Source: Cohnella candidum
GTDB lineage: Bacteria > Bacillota > Bacilli > Paenibacillales > Paenibacillaceae
Reading direction: 5' to 3'
DNA: 64,000 nt
NCBI RefSeq assembly: GCF_003713065.1
Contig: NZ_CP033433.1
Location: forward strand, 372,001-436,000
Shown: piece by piece, positions 50,266-59,977 of the stretch
Position numbering within the stretch: position 1 is the stretch's first letter
Layout: the number at the start of each line of letters is the position of its first letter
Program-made: the position numbers and the translations under genes
Notes under the pieces: model-generated
What the model saw: only the letters and a program-made list of their open reading frames with translations
Told to the model about the DNA's origin: nothing
The model's database searches: none

Positions 50266-52020
50266 ATGCGCAAAACGAAAATCGTCTGTACCATCGGACC
50301 TTCCAGCGAGTCGCTCGAAAACACGAAAAAGCTGATTACGGCCGGGATGAACGTTGCCCGCCTGAACTTTTCGCACGGCGATTTCGAGGAGCACGGCAAC
50401 CGGATCCGCACGATCCGCCAAGCTTGCCAAGAGTTGAACAAAACCGTCGCCATCCTGTTGGATACCAAAGGACCTGAAATCCGGCTGGGTAAACTCAAGG
50501 AAGAGCCGATCGAGCTCGTCCAAGGCGATTACATCACGCTGACGACCCAAGAAATCCTGGGCGACAAGGACCGCATTCCGGTCACTTACGCCGATTTGCC
50601 GTCCGATGTACATATCGGATCGACGATCCTGATCGACGACGGCCTCATCGGCCTGACGGTCGTGGACATCCAAGGCACGGAAATCAAGTGCCAGATCGTC
50701 AACAGCGGCCCGATCAAGAGCAAGAAAGGCGTTAACGTTCCCGGCGTCGCCATTTCCATGCCGGGCCTGACGGAGAAGGACATCAACGACATCAAATTCG
50801 GCATCGAGATCGGCATCGACTTCATCGCCGCTTCTTTCGTGCGCCGCGCCAGCGACGTTCTCGAAATCCGCGAGCTGCTCGAGCGCCACAATGCCCGCCA
50901 TATCCAAATCATTTCCAAAATCGAAAACCAGCAGGGCGTGGATAACCTCGACGAAATCCTCGAAGTTTCCGACGGCCTGATGGTTGCCCGCGGCGACCTC
51001 GGAGTCGAAATCCCGGCCGAGGAAGTTCCGCTCGTTCAAAAAAGCATGATCGAGAAGTGCAACCGCGCCGGCAAACCGGTCATCACCGCCACGCAAATGC
51101 TCGATTCGATGCAGCGCAACCCGCGCCCGACGCGCGCCGAAGCTTCCGACGTCGCGAACGCGATCTTCGACGGCACCGACGCGATCATGCTGTCCGGCGA
51201 AACGGCCGCGGGCAAATACCCCGTGGAATCCGTGCTGACGATGTCCCGCATCGCCGAGCGCGCCGAGTCCGCCTTGCACTACCGCGAAATTTTCACGAAG
51301 CAAGCCAACGCGGCACAGACGTCCGTCACCGAAGCGATCAGCCAAGCGGTCGCCAACTCCGCGCTGGATCTGGACGCCAAAGCGATCGTGACGTCGACGG
51401 AGAGCGGCTATACGGCCCGCATGGTGTCCAAATACCGACCGAAAGCGCCGATCGTCGCCGTAACGCCGGATGCGCAAGTCAAACGCCGCCTGCAGCTGGT
51501 ATGGGGCGTCATCCCGGTCAGCGGCAATCCGGCCACGACGACCGACGAAATGTTCGACATCGCCGTCGGCGGAGCCATGGAATCCGGACTCGTTCGCCTG
51601 GGCGACACGATCGTCATTACGGCCGGCGTGCCGGTAGGACGTTCGGGTACGACCAACCTGATCAAAATCCATAACGTCGGCGAATTGATCGCGCAAGGTC
51701 AAGGCATCGGCTCGCAAAGCGCGACGGGCAAAGTCGTCGTGGCGGCAACGCCGGAAGAAGCCGTCCGCAAGATGACGACCGGGGCAATCCTGGTTGCGCC
51801 GTCGACCGACAAAGAATACATGCCGGCGTTCGAGAAAGCGGCCGCCGTCATCACCGAATGCGGAGGAATTACCTGCCATGCGGCCGTCGTCGGCCTGAAC
51901 CTGGGCATCCCGGTTATCGTCGGCGTGGACGAAGCCACGAAATCGCTCAAGGACGGCATGGAAGTGACCATCTACGCTGAAAAAGGCCTGATTTACTCCG
52001 GTCAAGCCAAAGTCCTGTAA
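50266..52020 (+). CDS. pyk: Pyruvate kinase with C-terminal PEP-utiliser domain
   Basis: Turns phosphoenolpyruvate and ADP into pyruvate and [14 protein letters not shown] at the start, active-site loop [31 protein letters not shown] and the allosteric C domain. Residues from about 480 form the extra domain of Bacillus-type enzymes, with [20 protein letters not shown]. 584 residues, as in Bacillus. GGAGGAAAAG ribosome binding site. A palindromic terminator follows. Confidence 0.97.
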   Translation: MRKTKIVCTIGPSSESLENTKKLITAGMNVARLNFSHGDFEEHGNRIRTIRQACQELNKTVAILLDTKGPEIRLGKLKEEPIELVQGDYITLTTQEILGDKDRIPVTYADLPSDVHIGSTILIDDGLIGLTVVDIQGTEIKCQIVNSGPIKSKKGVNVPGVAISMPGLTEKDINDIKFGIEIGIDFIAASFVRRASDVLEIRELLERHNARHIQIISKIENQQGVDNLDEILEVSDGLMVARGDLGVEIPAEEVPLVQKSMIEKCNRAGKPVITATQMLDSMQRNPRPTRAEASDVANAIFDGTDAIMLSGETAAGKYPVESVLTMSRIAERAESALHYREIFTKQANAAQTSVTEAISQAVANSALDLDAKAIVTSTESGYTARMVSKYRPKAPIVAVTPDAQVKRRLQLVWGVIPVSGNPATTTDEMFDIAVGGAMESGLVRLGDTIVITAGVPVGRSGTTNLIKIHNVGELIAQGQGIGSQSATGKVVVAATPEEAVRKMTTGAILVAPSTDKEYMPAFEKAAAVITECGGITCHAAVVGLNLGIPVIVGVDEATKSLKDGMEVTIYAEKGLIYSGQAKVL

Positions 52021-52047
52021 ACCGCATACGCGACGAACACGACGCAG

Positions 52048-52075
52048 AGGCGACGGCTTAAGCCGTCGCCTTTGC
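52048..52075 (+). terminator. Terminator of pyk
   Basis: AGGCGACGGCTTAAGCCGTCGCCT palindrome (12-bp arms), then TTGCTT. Full arms span 52048-52071. Confidence 0.88.
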
Positions 52076-52098
52076 TTGTCAGGAAGGGGAAGCACCCG

Positions 52099-52578
52099 AT
52101 GAAGACGTGGTATTTGCATACGCTGCGGGTAAGGTATCAGGAAACGGACCAAATGAAGGTCGTCTACCACGCCAATTATTTGAATTGGTTCGAGATCGGC
52201 CGCACGGAATGGGTCCGTCATGCCGGCATCAGCTATCGGGATTTGGAGAACCAGGGACTGCTGCTCCCGGTGACCCATATGGAGGCGTCGTTCCTGCAGC
52301 CGGCCCGCTATGACGACTGGGTCACGGTGTGCACCCAGATGGCCGAGATGTCGGCGCTTCGCGTACGGTTCCAGTCCCGCGTCGTTGCGGGCGACTTGGC
52401 TTCTGAACACGGGGCGGCTTGGCAAGGAGACGAGCCTCCTGGAGAAATTCTCGTGGCGGGGAGCACCCGTCACGTGTGGGTGAACGCCGCTTGGAAACCC
52501 GTAAGGCTCGACCGGGAAGCGCCGGACCTGTTCGCCAAAATGAAAGAGCTGGCCGCGCGGTCCGGGTCGGCCGATTAA
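52099..52578 (+). CDS. Acyl-CoA thioesterase, YbgC/FadM-like
   Basis: Hotdog-fold thioesterase: RVRYQETDQMKVVYHANYLNWFEIGRTEW, with the catalytic Asp normally in the Y-x-x-T-D segment, and DLENQGLLLPVTHMEASFLQPARYDDWV. 159 residues. The insert around residues 100-115 (ASEHGAAWQGDEPPGE) is unusual. GGAAGGGGAA precedes the ATG. Physiological substrate unknown; 13 bases ahead of fxsA, probably one transcript. Confidence 0.88.
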   Translation: MKTWYLHTLRVRYQETDQMKVVYHANYLNWFEIGRTEWVRHAGISYRDLENQGLLLPVTHMEASFLQPARYDDWVTVCTQMAEMSALRVRFQSRVVAGDLASEHGAAWQGDEPPGEILVAGSTRHVWVNAAWKPVRLDREAPDLFAKMKELAARSGSAD

Positions 52579-52591
52579 GGAGGGCGCCGCC

Positions 52592-52996
52592 ATGTTCAGA
52601 TGGCTCGCGGCTTTGATCATCATCGTTCCCGCGGCGGAGCTTTGGGGCATTATCCAAATGGGCCGCTGGATCGGCGGCTGGCAGACGTTCGGCCTGCTGC
52701 TGCTCTCCGGCTTCGGCGGGGCTTGGCTCGCCCGAAACGAAGGCCGCAAAGTGTGGCGGGAAGCCCAACATCAGCTTCAATCCGGTCAAATGCCGGGCAA
52801 GGCCCTTCTTGACGGATTGTGCGTGCTCGCCGGGGGCTTGCTGCTGGTCATGCCCGGTTTTATCTCGGACATCGTGGGCGTTACGCTTTTATTCCCGTTG
52901 ACCCGTCCCTTTTACCGATTGTTGCTCTACGCAGGGCTGGAGCGGCTGGTCCGAACCGGTTCCCTCTCGATTCGAGGCGGCCCGTTCCGCCGATAG
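52592..52996 (+). CDS. fxsA: FxsA family membrane protein
   Basis: Four membrane segments starting WLAALIIIVPAAELWGIIQMG, then LLLLSGFGGAWLARNEG, the family line GQMPGKALLDGLCVLAGGLLLVMPGFISDIVG, and LTRPFYRLLLY. 134 residues. AGGAGGGCGCCGCC precedes the ATG. In E. coli FxsA shields cells from F-plasmid exclusion of phage T7; in Bacillus the role is unknown. Confidence 0.93.
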   Translation: MFRWLAALIIIVPAAELWGIIQMGRWIGGWQTFGLLLLSGFGGAWLARNEGRKVWREAQHQLQSGQMPGKALLDGLCVLAGGLLLVMPGFISDIVGVTLLFPLTRPFYRLLLYAGLERLVRTGSLSIRGGPFRR

Positions 52997-53010
52997 CGCA
53001 AGTTCCCCAT

Positions 53011-53044
53011 GATGGCCGTCACTTTCGGGTGGCGGCCATTTTAC
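53011..53044 (+). terminator. Terminator after fxsA
   Basis: GATGGCCGTCAC pairs with GGTGGCGGCCAT, then TTTTAC. Short T-run, so moderate strength. Confidence 0.6.
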
Positions 53045-53089
53045 ACGGCGTTAACGTCCGGCATACGCTCCATTTACATTCGGTAAACA
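53040..53089 (+). promoter_or_regulatory. Candidate PhoP-box array upstream of ppk
   Basis: Five hexamers at exactly 11-bp intervals: TTTACA (53040), TTAACG (53051), CATACG (53062), TTTACA (53073), TAAACA (53084). Bacillus PhoP binds repeated TT(A/T/C)A(A/C/T)A with about 5-base gaps. The first box overlaps the fxsA terminator. A weak TAATAG -10 follows at 53090. Confidence 0.55.
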
Positions 53090-53149
53090 TAATAGAAGGA
53101 TGGTATCCGCCGTCAGTCCGAAAGCGGAAGCATGCAGGGGGAGAGCAGG

Positions 53150-55276
53150 ATGAAAAGGGCATTGGTTCGGTCTTCTTCCGGATACGCGAAAAAATACATC
53201 AACCGGGATTTAAGCTGGCTCGAATTCAATCGGAGGGTTTTGGAGGAGGCGGAAGACGCATCGACTCCGCTGCTGGAGCGTCTCCAGTTTCTAGCCATTA
53301 CTTCGAGCAACCTCGACGAGTTCATGGGCGTCCGGGTCGCCGGCCTGAAGGACCAACGCAAAGCGGGCCTGAATAAAACGGACTTCACCGGGTACACGCC
53401 GCAGGGGCTGATCAAGCGGGTGATGAAACGCACCGGCCGTTTCGTGCGCGATCAGTACCGGACTTACCGCGAGTTGATGCGCCTGCTGAGCAAGGAAGGC
53501 GCTTCGATCGTCTCCTGGGAGGAATTGACTCCTTCGCAAGGCGAAGCGATGAAGACGTATTTTCAAGACATCGTTTACCCGGTATTGACGCCGATGGCCG
53601 TCGACATCAGCCGGCCGTTTCCTCTCGTCCACAGCCGGGAAGTCTATCTGGCGGTCGTTCTGCGCCCGCTGAATCCCATTCCGAGAACCGACGAACGGAA
53701 CTTCTGCGCCATCGTGCAGGTGCCTTCGATCCTTCCGCGTACCGTTCTCGTACCGGGGCGCCGCAATTCCCGGAAGCAATCCTATTTACTATTGGAAGAT
53801 TTGATCAAGCAGCATATCGGCCTGCTGTTCAGCGGTTACGAGACGGAAGCGGTACATGCCTTCCGCATCACGCGGAATTCCGATCTCACACTGAATGAAG
53901 AGGAAGCGGAGGATCTGCTGCTCGAACTGGAGAAGGAGCTGCGCAGGCGGCGCAGGGGACTTCCCGTACGCCTCGAAATCGAGAAAGGCATGCACCCCAG
54001 CGCTTTGGAAATGTTGAAGGACGAGCTGGAGCTGGATGACGACATTTTCGAAATCGACGGGCCGCTGGATTTGTCGTTTTTGTCCAAATTCTCGGGCCTG
54101 CTTACCGGGTACGACCATTTGCGTTATCCGAAAGTGGAGCCGGCGTATCCCGCCGAATTCGAGGACGACGACATGCTCGCGGTCATCCGCGAAAGGGACG
54201 TGCTCGTCTACCATCCCTATGAATCTTTCGAAGTGGTGAACGACTTTCTGATCGACGCGGCGATGGATCCGGACGTATTGGCGATTAAAATGACGCTGTA
54301 CCGGGTCGACGCCCACTCCGTGCTCGTGCAAGCGCTCGTCCGCGCCGCGGAATCGGGGAAGCAGGTCACGGTCGTCGTGGAAATCAAGGCGAGGTTCGAC
54401 GAGGAGCGCAACATCGCCTGGGCGCGCCAATTGGAGAAAGCCGGCTGCCACGTCGTGTACGGGCTGGCGGGGCTGAAAACGCATGCGAAAGTGACGCTGG
54501 TCGTCCGGCGCGAAGCGGGAACCTTGCGGAGGTACGTGCACGTCGGGACGGGCAATTACAACGAAAGCACGGCCAAGCTGTATACGGACGCGGGGCTGTT
54601 CACATGCCACCCGGACATCGGCGCGGACGCTTCGGCTCTGTTTAACGAGATGACGGGTTACTCCACCCCGCACGATTGGAAGGCGTTCGCGGTCGCTCCC
54701 GACGCGCTGAAACCGAAGCTGTTCGACCTCATCGACCGGGAGATCGCCAATGCCCGCGAGGGTATGCCGGCCTGGATCACGGCGAAGATGAACTCGCTGT
54801 CCAACCAGGAAATGATCGACAAGCTGTACGAGGCTTCGCAGGCGGGCGTGAAAATCGAACTCATCGTACGCGGGGTGTGCTGCTTGCGGCCGGGCGTTCC
54901 GGGGCTGAGCGAGAACATCCGGATCGTCAGCATCGTCGACCGGTTTCTCGAGCATTCCCGCATTCTCGCCGTAGCGGCGGGCGGGGCGGAAGAGGTGTAC
55001 ATTTCGAGCGCGGATTGGATGACGCGAAACCTGACCCGCAGGGTCGAGGTCATGTGTCCCGTCTATGATAGGGGATTGAGGGAGATGCTGCTCAGTTTGC
55101 TGCGGCTGAATTTGAACGACAATGTCAAGGCGAGGGAGCTTAAACCGGGTGCCGGCTACGAGCGGGTGACCCTGGAAGGGATCCCGCTGCGCAGCCAGTT
55201 CGAATCTGCGGACATCCCGCTGTGGAAGACGGTGGGTATGCGGATCTCGGCTAACGAACGTATAGCACCGGAGTGA
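53150..55276 (+). CDS. ppk: Polyphosphate kinase 1
   Basis: Makes inorganic polyphosphate from ATP, reversibly. ATG 53150 with GGGGGAG upstream. N domain YINRDLSWLEFNRRVLEEA, catalytic histidine H445 in KTHAKVTLVVRR, HVGTGNYNESTAKLYTD, and the second histidine in FLEHSRILAV near residue 602. 708 residues, typical. Convergent with ppx: the two coding tails overlap by 26 bases, so synthesis and breakdown genes are physically interlocked. Confidence 0.97.
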   Translation: MKRALVRSSSGYAKKYINRDLSWLEFNRRVLEEAEDASTPLLERLQFLAITSSNLDEFMGVRVAGLKDQRKAGLNKTDFTGYTPQGLIKRVMKRTGRFVRDQYRTYRELMRLLSKEGASIVSWEELTPSQGEAMKTYFQDIVYPVLTPMAVDISRPFPLVHSREVYLAVVLRPLNPIPRTDERNFCAIVQVPSILPRTVLVPGRRNSRKQSYLLLEDLIKQHIGLLFSGYETEAVHAFRITRNSDLTLNEEEAEDLLLELEKELRRRRRGLPVRLEIEKGMHPSALEMLKDELELDDDIFEIDGPLDLSFLSKFSGLLTGYDHLRYPKVEPAYPAEFEDDDMLAVIRERDVLVYHPYESFEVVNDFLIDAAMDPDVLAIKMTLYRVDAHSVLVQALVRAAESGKQVTVVVEIKARFDEERNIAWARQLEKAGCHVVYGLAGLKTHAKVTLVVRREAGTLRRYVHVGTGNYNESTAKLYTDAGLFTCHPDIGADASALFNEMTGYSTPHDWKAFAVAPDALKPKLFDLIDREIANAREGMPAWITAKMNSLSNQEMIDKLYEASQAGVKIELIVRGVCCLRPGVPGLSENIRIVSIVDRFLEHSRILAVAAGGAEEVYISSADWMTRNLTRRVEVMCPVYDRGLREMLLSLLRLNLNDNVKARELKPGAGYERVTLEGIPLRSQFESADIPLWKTVGMRISANERIAPE

Positions 55277-56777
55277 GGCCCCAGATTTTCTTGAAGTCCT
55301 TGGACAAGGATTCCACTTCCATTCGCTCGAGCGACAAGGCGTGTTCCGCGTCGGCGGTCAACACGAGCTTGTTCTTGACCGCGTCCGCGCTCAAGGAACG
55401 GATGGATTGCGATTCGCTTCTGTCGAGCGCGATCGCCAGCTGCAGAAGGGATCCCAGCTTGGCGGCCGTTTCCGTATCGTTTTCTTCGAGAATGGGACGA
55501 TAGGGAGCCAAGTTGCGCTTCAGCGCGTTTATGCCCCGGAAAGAGGCGGTCGCCGCGGTAAGAAGGATTTCCCGGTGCGAAAGGCCGTTCCAATGCGTAT
55601 GCATCAGCATATAGAAGGTATGGTCGGCGCAATCGTTCAAATCGATGGCGGCGCCGATTTTATACAGCCTGGCGGCCGTATCCAGCCAGACCTTGGCCTT
55701 CCCCGGCAAGGTCTGGTCTTCGTTCAGACAGTCGTAAACGGCGGCCGCCAGTTTGCGGACTTGCTCCAGATGATCTTCCGGCGCGGTAGGATACAGGGCG
55801 TTCAAGTTGCGAATGCTTTCTTCCAGAACCGGAATTTCCCGCTCGCCGACGGCGGGCGGACAGGTCTCGAAAAACAACCCGTCGCGGATGCCGGTGCCGC
55901 ATACGGTCAACCGGGACGCGCCGGTATGCCGCATGACGGCTTGCAGAATGGCCAAACCCGGCACGATGACGTCCGCCCGGTCCTTCGAGAGACCGGGAAG
56001 CTTGCGCCTGCCGGCGACGGGCAGCGCGGCGAGCTTGTCCAGGGAGGCGGCAAGCTCGCTTTCGGATTGCTCGTATCCGTGCAGCAGGGGAAACGGATAA
56101 TCCGTTTCGCGCTGCCGGAACTTCGCGAACGCCCGCACGGTGCCGCCAAGGCCGATCAAAGGCAAACCCGGAGATCCGGAAATCCAGGGCTTGGAGGCCA
56201 GCAGCCGGCGGACGTCCGATCGGATGTCATCCAGAGCGGCGGAAGGAACCGGGCCGTCGTTCAGCCCGTAAACGTTCGCCAGGTTGACGCAGCCCACCGG
56301 AAAAGAGACGGCGTCGATTTTCTTGCGGTCCCTCAGCAGCGTGATTTCCGTGCTTCCGCCTCCTATGTCGACGACGAAGCCGTCGGCCATGTCCAGCGTG
56401 CGAAGCATGGCTTGGGAACCGTAATGGGCTTCTTCCTCCCCGGACAGCACTTCGATGCGGAGCCCGGTGGCCTCGCACAGCCGGCGGATCACGTCCTCGC
56501 GGTTGGACGCGGCGCGGACGGCTGCCGTCGCGACGGCGCGAATCCGCTGCGTGCCGTGCATCCGGCATATGCGAACGTAATGCTTCAGCACTTCGGCAAG
56601 TTCGCTCACGGCTTCATCCGGCAGCCTGCCGTCCGGCGTGAGCCGGCGGCTGAGGCGGGCGGGCCAGCGTCCTTGGTCGACGATGCGGCGGGCTCCATTG
56701 TCGGCGACCTGGAAGACGGCAAGCCGGACGGTATTGGAGCCGATATCGATAATTCCGGTTACTTCCGACGATTTCAT
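55251..56777 (-). CDS. ppx: Exopolyphosphatase (Ppx/GppA family)
   Basis: Degrades polyphosphate from the ends, or hydrolyses pppGpp. Phosphate-binding loops IIDIGSNTVRLAVF and FVVDIGGGSTEITLL, GLGGTVRAFAKF, and a C-terminal HD-like half with DHTFYMLMHTHWNGLSHREILLTA. 508 residues, the long Ppx form. Its tail overlaps that of ppk. Confidence 0.93.
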   Translation of the reverse strand: MKSSEVTGIIDIGSNTVRLAVFQVADNGARRIVDQGRWPARLSRRLTPDGRLPDEAVSELAEVLKHYVRICRMHGTQRIRAVATAAVRAASNREDVIRRLCEATGLRIEVLSGEEEAHYGSQAMLRTLDMADGFVVDIGGGSTEITLLRDRKKIDAVSFPVGCVNLANVYGLNDGPVPSAALDDIRSDVRRLLASKPWISGSPGLPLIGLGGTVRAFAKFRQRETDYPFPLLHGYEQSESELAASLDKLAALPVAGRRKLPGLSKDRADVIVPGLAILQAVMRHTGASRLTVCGTGIRDGLFFETCPPAVGEREIPVLEESIRNLNALYPTAPEDHLEQVRKLAAAVYDCLNEDQTLPGKAKVWLDTAARLYKIGAAIDLNDCADHTFYMLMHTHWNGLSHREILLTAATASFRGINALKRNLAPYRPILEENDTETAAKLGSLLQLAIALDRSESQSIRSLSADAVKNKLVLTADAEHALSLERMEVESLSKDFKKIWGLTPVLYVR

Positions 56778-57080
56778 GGGGCACCTCCGAACGCGGCTTA
56801 AAACAGGATAAAGCCTATTGTACCACTGCCGAAGCGCTCGGTAAAAGAACCTTTATGGTGCCGATAAAACAATTTGATTCCTCGTTCGGTTTCTTTCGTC
56901 CCCGAAATCGTTTATCATGGAAAAAGGACTGAAAACCTTGGAATATTTGCGTTTAGCGCGGTTTTTTTGAGCCTGGCGCCATTCCGGCTCCCGCGCAGGC
57001 GAGAATCCTCCCCCGAATTGGCGGTTGCTTCGCGTTTCCGCATGACTCGGCATTTTTCCGGTTAAAGGAGAGAGAAATCC
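56778..57080. other. Intergenic region between ppx and citZ
   Basis: 303 bases with the divergent starts of ppx and citZ. A TATCAT element near 56910 could be the citZ -10, without a good -35. A 63-codon frame at 56874-57065 has neither a ribosome binding site nor protein-like character. I see no repeat or operator I can name. Confidence 0.5.
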
Positions 57081-58196
57081 ATGACAGCTACCAAAGGTTT
57101 GGAAGGCATCGTCGCCGCTTCCTCGTCCATCAGCTCGATTATTGACGGCGTGCTGACGTATCGCGGAATCAATATCGACGAATTGGCGGAGCAGGCCTCC
57201 TTCGAAGAAGTCGCCTATCTGCTCTGGCACGGCAAGCTGCCGACGAAGTCCGAACTGGACGGTTTGATCGCCCAGCTGGGCGAATACGCGGAAGTTCCCG
57301 CCGAGGTCATCGACGGCATCCGTCTGTATCCGAAAGGCAGCAACTCCATGGCGGCGCTCCGCACGGCCGTTTCCAGCCTCGCGCTGTTCGACGGGGACGC
57401 GGAAGACATGAGCCGCGAAGCCAACGTGCGCAAGGCCGTGAAGCTGCAAGCCAAGCTGCCGACCGTGGTCGCCGCTTTCGCGCGCATCCGCGAAGGCAAA
57501 GAACCGATCGCGCCGAAGAAAGGCGTGGGCATCGCCCATAACTTCCTTTACATGCTGACCGGCGAAGAGCCGGCGAAAGTCGCCGTCGAAGCGATGGACA
57601 AGGCTCTTGTACTCCATGCGGACCACGAGCTGAACGCTTCCACGTTCGCATCGCGGGTTACCGTCGCGACGCTGTCGGACATTTACTCCGGCGTCACTTC
57701 CGCGATCGGCGCGCTGAAAGGCCCGCTGCACGGCGGCGCCAACGAGGCGGTCATGGTCATGCTGGACGAGATCGGTTCTCCGGCGAACGTGGAATCTTAC
57801 ATTCAGAAGAAGCTGAGCAACAAAGAGAAAATCATGGGCTTCGGCCACCGGGTTTACCGCAACGGCGACCCTCGCGCGAAGCATCTTCAAGCCATGTCCC
57901 GCCAGCTCGGCGAGCTGAAAGGCAACATGAACCTGTACGAAATGTCGATCCAGATCGAAGAGCTCGTCACCGGGCAAAAAGGGCTGAAGCCGAACGTCGA
58001 CTTCTATTCCGCTTCGTGCTACACGATGCTCGGTATCCCGCGCGACCTGTTCACGCCGATCTTCGCGATCAGCCGCGTTTCCGGCTGGACGGCCCACATT
58101 CTGGAGCAGTACGGCGACAACCGCTTGATCCGTCCCCGCGCGGAATACGTCGGTCCGGTGGATCAACACTACGTTCCGATTGCCCAGCGGTCCTAA
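57081..58196 (+). CDS. citZ: Citrate synthase
   Basis: Condenses acetyl-CoA and oxaloacetate. Catalytic residues lie in GPLHGGANEAVM, MGFGHRVYRNGDPR and KPNVDFYSAS; also HADHELNASTFASRV and SRVSGWTAHILEQ. 371 residues, as in Bacillus CitZ. AAAGGAGAGAG ribosome binding site. First gene of a citZ-icd-mdh unit; a hairpin lies before icd. Confidence 0.97.
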   Translation: MTATKGLEGIVAASSSISSIIDGVLTYRGINIDELAEQASFEEVAYLLWHGKLPTKSELDGLIAQLGEYAEVPAEVIDGIRLYPKGSNSMAALRTAVSSLALFDGDAEDMSREANVRKAVKLQAKLPTVVAAFARIREGKEPIAPKKGVGIAHNFLYMLTGEEPAKVAVEAMDKALVLHADHELNASTFASRVTVATLSDIYSGVTSAIGALKGPLHGGANEAVMVMLDEIGSPANVESYIQKKLSNKEKIMGFGHRVYRNGDPRAKHLQAMSRQLGELKGNMNLYEMSIQIEELVTGQKGLKPNVDFYSASCYTMLGIPRDLFTPIFAISRVSGWTAHILEQYGDNRLIRPRAEYVGPVDQHYVPIAQRS

Positions 58197-58212
58197 TTTT
58201 TTACAAGCTTGT

Positions 58213-58257
58213 ACCGGCGAACCGGCTTCTGCGGCAGCGGAGGCGCGGTGCGCCGGT
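58213..58257 (+). terminator. Hairpin between citZ and icd
   Basis: ACCGGCG pairs with CGCCGGT around a GC-rich loop, followed by TTCTTG only. More likely a partial terminator or RNA-processing stem that sets citZ:icd ratio. Confidence 0.45.
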
Positions 58258-58290
58258 TTCTTGCGATAAATCGATTGGAGGAATATAAGC

Positions 58291-59583
58291 ATGCAACTTG
58301 AAAAATTCGCAGCACCGACATCCGGCCAACCAATCTCCGTAACGAACGGCGTACTGAACGTCCCGAACAACCCGATCATCCCCTTCATCGAAGGCGACGG
58401 CACGGGCCGCGACATCTGGCGCGCTTCCCAGCGCGTTCTGGACGCAGCCGTCGAGAAAGCCTACAAAGGCGAGAAGAAGATCGCCTGGTACGAAGTTTTT
58501 GCCGGCGAAAAAGCTTTCAATACTTACGGCGAGTGGCTTCCGGCCGACACGCTGACCGCAATCCGCGAATACATCATCGCGATTAAAGGACCGCTGACCA
58601 CGCCGATCGGCGGCGGCATCCGCTCCCTGAACGTCGCGCTTCGCCAAGAGCTCGACCTGTACGTCTGCCTGCGCCCCGTGCGTTATTTCCAAGGCGTGCC
58701 GTCCCCGGTCAAACGTCCGGAGCTCGTCGACATGGTCATTTTCCGCGAGAACACCGAAGACATCTACGCCGGCATCGAGTACCAAGCCGAAACCGCCGAC
58801 GTGAAGAAAGTCATCGAATTCCTGCAGAAAGAAATGGGCGTCAAGAAAATCCGTTTCCCGGAAACGTCCGGCATCGGCATCAAGCCGGTTTCCTCCGATG
58901 GCTCCAAACGCCTCGTGCGCGCGGCCATCGAGTATGCGATCAAGCATAACCGCAAATCCGTCACGCTGGTCCACAAAGGCAACATCATGAAGTTCACCGA
59001 AGGCGCGTTCAAAAACTGGGGCTACGAAGTGGCCGAAACCGAGTTCGCGGACCAAACCTTCACTTGGGGACAATACGATAAAATCAAAGCCGAGCAAGGC
59101 GAAGAAGCGGCCAACGCCGCTCAGAAAGCTGCGCTTGACGCCGGCAAGGTCCTCATTAAGGACGCCATCGCCGATATCGCTCTGCAGCAAGTGTTGACTC
59201 GCCCGACGGACTTCGACGTCATCGCGACGCTGAACCTGAACGGCGACTACCTGTCCGACGCCCTGGCCGCGCAAGTCGGCGGCATCGGCATCGCGCCGGG
59301 CGCGAACATCAACTACGTGACCGGACATGCCATCTTCGAAGCGACGCACGGCACGGCTCCGAAATACGCCGACAAAGACGTCGTCAACCCGGGCTCCGTC
59401 ATTCTGTCCGGCGTTATGATGTTCGAGCACCTCGGTTGGCTGGAAGCGGCCGACCTGATCTATAAGGGCATGGAGGCTTCCATCAACAACAAGACCGTGA
59501 CCTATGACTTCGCCCGCCTGATGGAAGGCGCGACCGAAGTGAAATGCTCGCAGTTCGCGGATGAAATCATCAAGAATATGTAA
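58291..59583 (+). CDS. icd: Isocitrate dehydrogenase (NADP)
   Basis: Oxidative decarboxylation of isocitrate. Substrate loop [48 protein letters not shown], Asp site TGDYLSD-type text ([15 protein letters not shown]) and cofactor part [13 protein letters not shown]. 430 residues. GGAGGAATATAAGC precedes the ATG. Codon use here is strongly biased to GC3, as in highly expressed genes. Confidence 0.96.
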   Translation: MQLEKFAAPTSGQPISVTNGVLNVPNNPIIPFIEGDGTGRDIWRASQRVLDAAVEKAYKGEKKIAWYEVFAGEKAFNTYGEWLPADTLTAIREYIIAIKGPLTTPIGGGIRSLNVALRQELDLYVCLRPVRYFQGVPSPVKRPELVDMVIFRENTEDIYAGIEYQAETADVKKVIEFLQKEMGVKKIRFPETSGIGIKPVSSDGSKRLVRAAIEYAIKHNRKSVTLVHKGNIMKFTEGAFKNWGYEVAETEFADQTFTWGQYDKIKAEQGEEAANAAQKAALDAGKVLIKDAIADIALQQVLTRPTDFDVIATLNLNGDYLSDALAAQVGGIGIAPGANINYVTGHAIFEATHGTAPKYADKDVVNPGSVILSGVMMFEHLGWLEAADLIYKGMEASINNKTVTYDFARLMEGATEVKCSQFADEIIKNM

Positions 59584-59588
59584 CCTCT

Positions 59589-59655
59589 TAGTCCCCTTTT
59601 AAGGGGATTTCGCCCCACCCCCTAAGTCCCCCTCCCCCCGGGGAGGGGGATTCCG
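59589..59655. repeat. Two G/C-tract hairpins after icd
   Basis: TCCCCTTTTAAGGGGA at about 59592-59607, then CCCCCTCCCC with GGGGAGGGGG at about 59630-59652. The first can end icd transcription; the second looks like a dispersed intergenic element (AAGTCCCCCTCCCC type). The 394-base gap 59584-59977 has no convincing gene. Confidence 0.7.
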
Positions 59656-59820
59656 AGGCGCTCCGCCCTCTGGACACCCGGACTCAAGACTATGACGGTC
59701 GATGGACGGTGGAGGAGTTGCGGGGGCGCTGAGGGTGGCGGGGGTGCGTCTGTTGCCGACGTCAACGGTTTCGCTATCGCGAAACCTGTTGATTGGCTCG
59801 GGTAGGGCAAATGCAAGGCA

Positions 59821-59904
59821 TTGAACCGTTTTACAGTAACCGGATGAGCACATGAAGAGATTTTTAGACGGGTTGACCGTCTTACATCGACCGCATGAGC
59901 ACAT
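59821..59904. repeat. Direct repeat in the icd-mdh gap
   Basis: Two imperfect copies of about 32 bases at 59821-59853 and 59873-59904, sharing TTGA-ACCGT-TTACA, CCG(G/C)ATGAGCACAT. On the minus strand they would encode MCSCGRCKTV and MCSSGYCKTV, but no ribosome binding site supports a gene. Confidence 0.75.
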
Positions 59905-59931
59905 ATTGATTACTGTGAGGCGGTTTTTTCG
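59889..59931 (+). terminator. Terminator-like hairpin upstream of mdh
   Basis: ACCGC and CACA pair with TGTG and GCGGT around TATTGATTAC, followed by TTTTTT. Only 47 bases before the mdh start, so it may act as an attenuator. Confidence 0.6.
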
Positions 59932-59977
59932 TTTTCAGGCGATAAGAAACGGCTCTATACATAAAGGAGGCTAATTT

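Noticed and set aside
55341..56801. 486-codon plus-strand frame opposite ppx
   Set aside because: Antisense shadow of a well-supported gene in GC-rich DNA.
56874..57065. 63-codon frame in front of citZ
   Set aside because: No ribosome binding site; mixed composition without protein-like pattern; overlaps the likely citZ leader.
56853..58415. 520-codon minus-strand frame opposite citZ
   Set aside because: Antisense shadow of citrate synthase caused by GC-rich third positions; the same applies to 58201-59430 opposite icd.
59821..59904. Small cysteine-rich protein on the minus strand (repeated MCS-G-CKTV)
   Set aside because: The frame arises from the direct repeat, lacks a ribosome binding site and runs through the GC hairpins.
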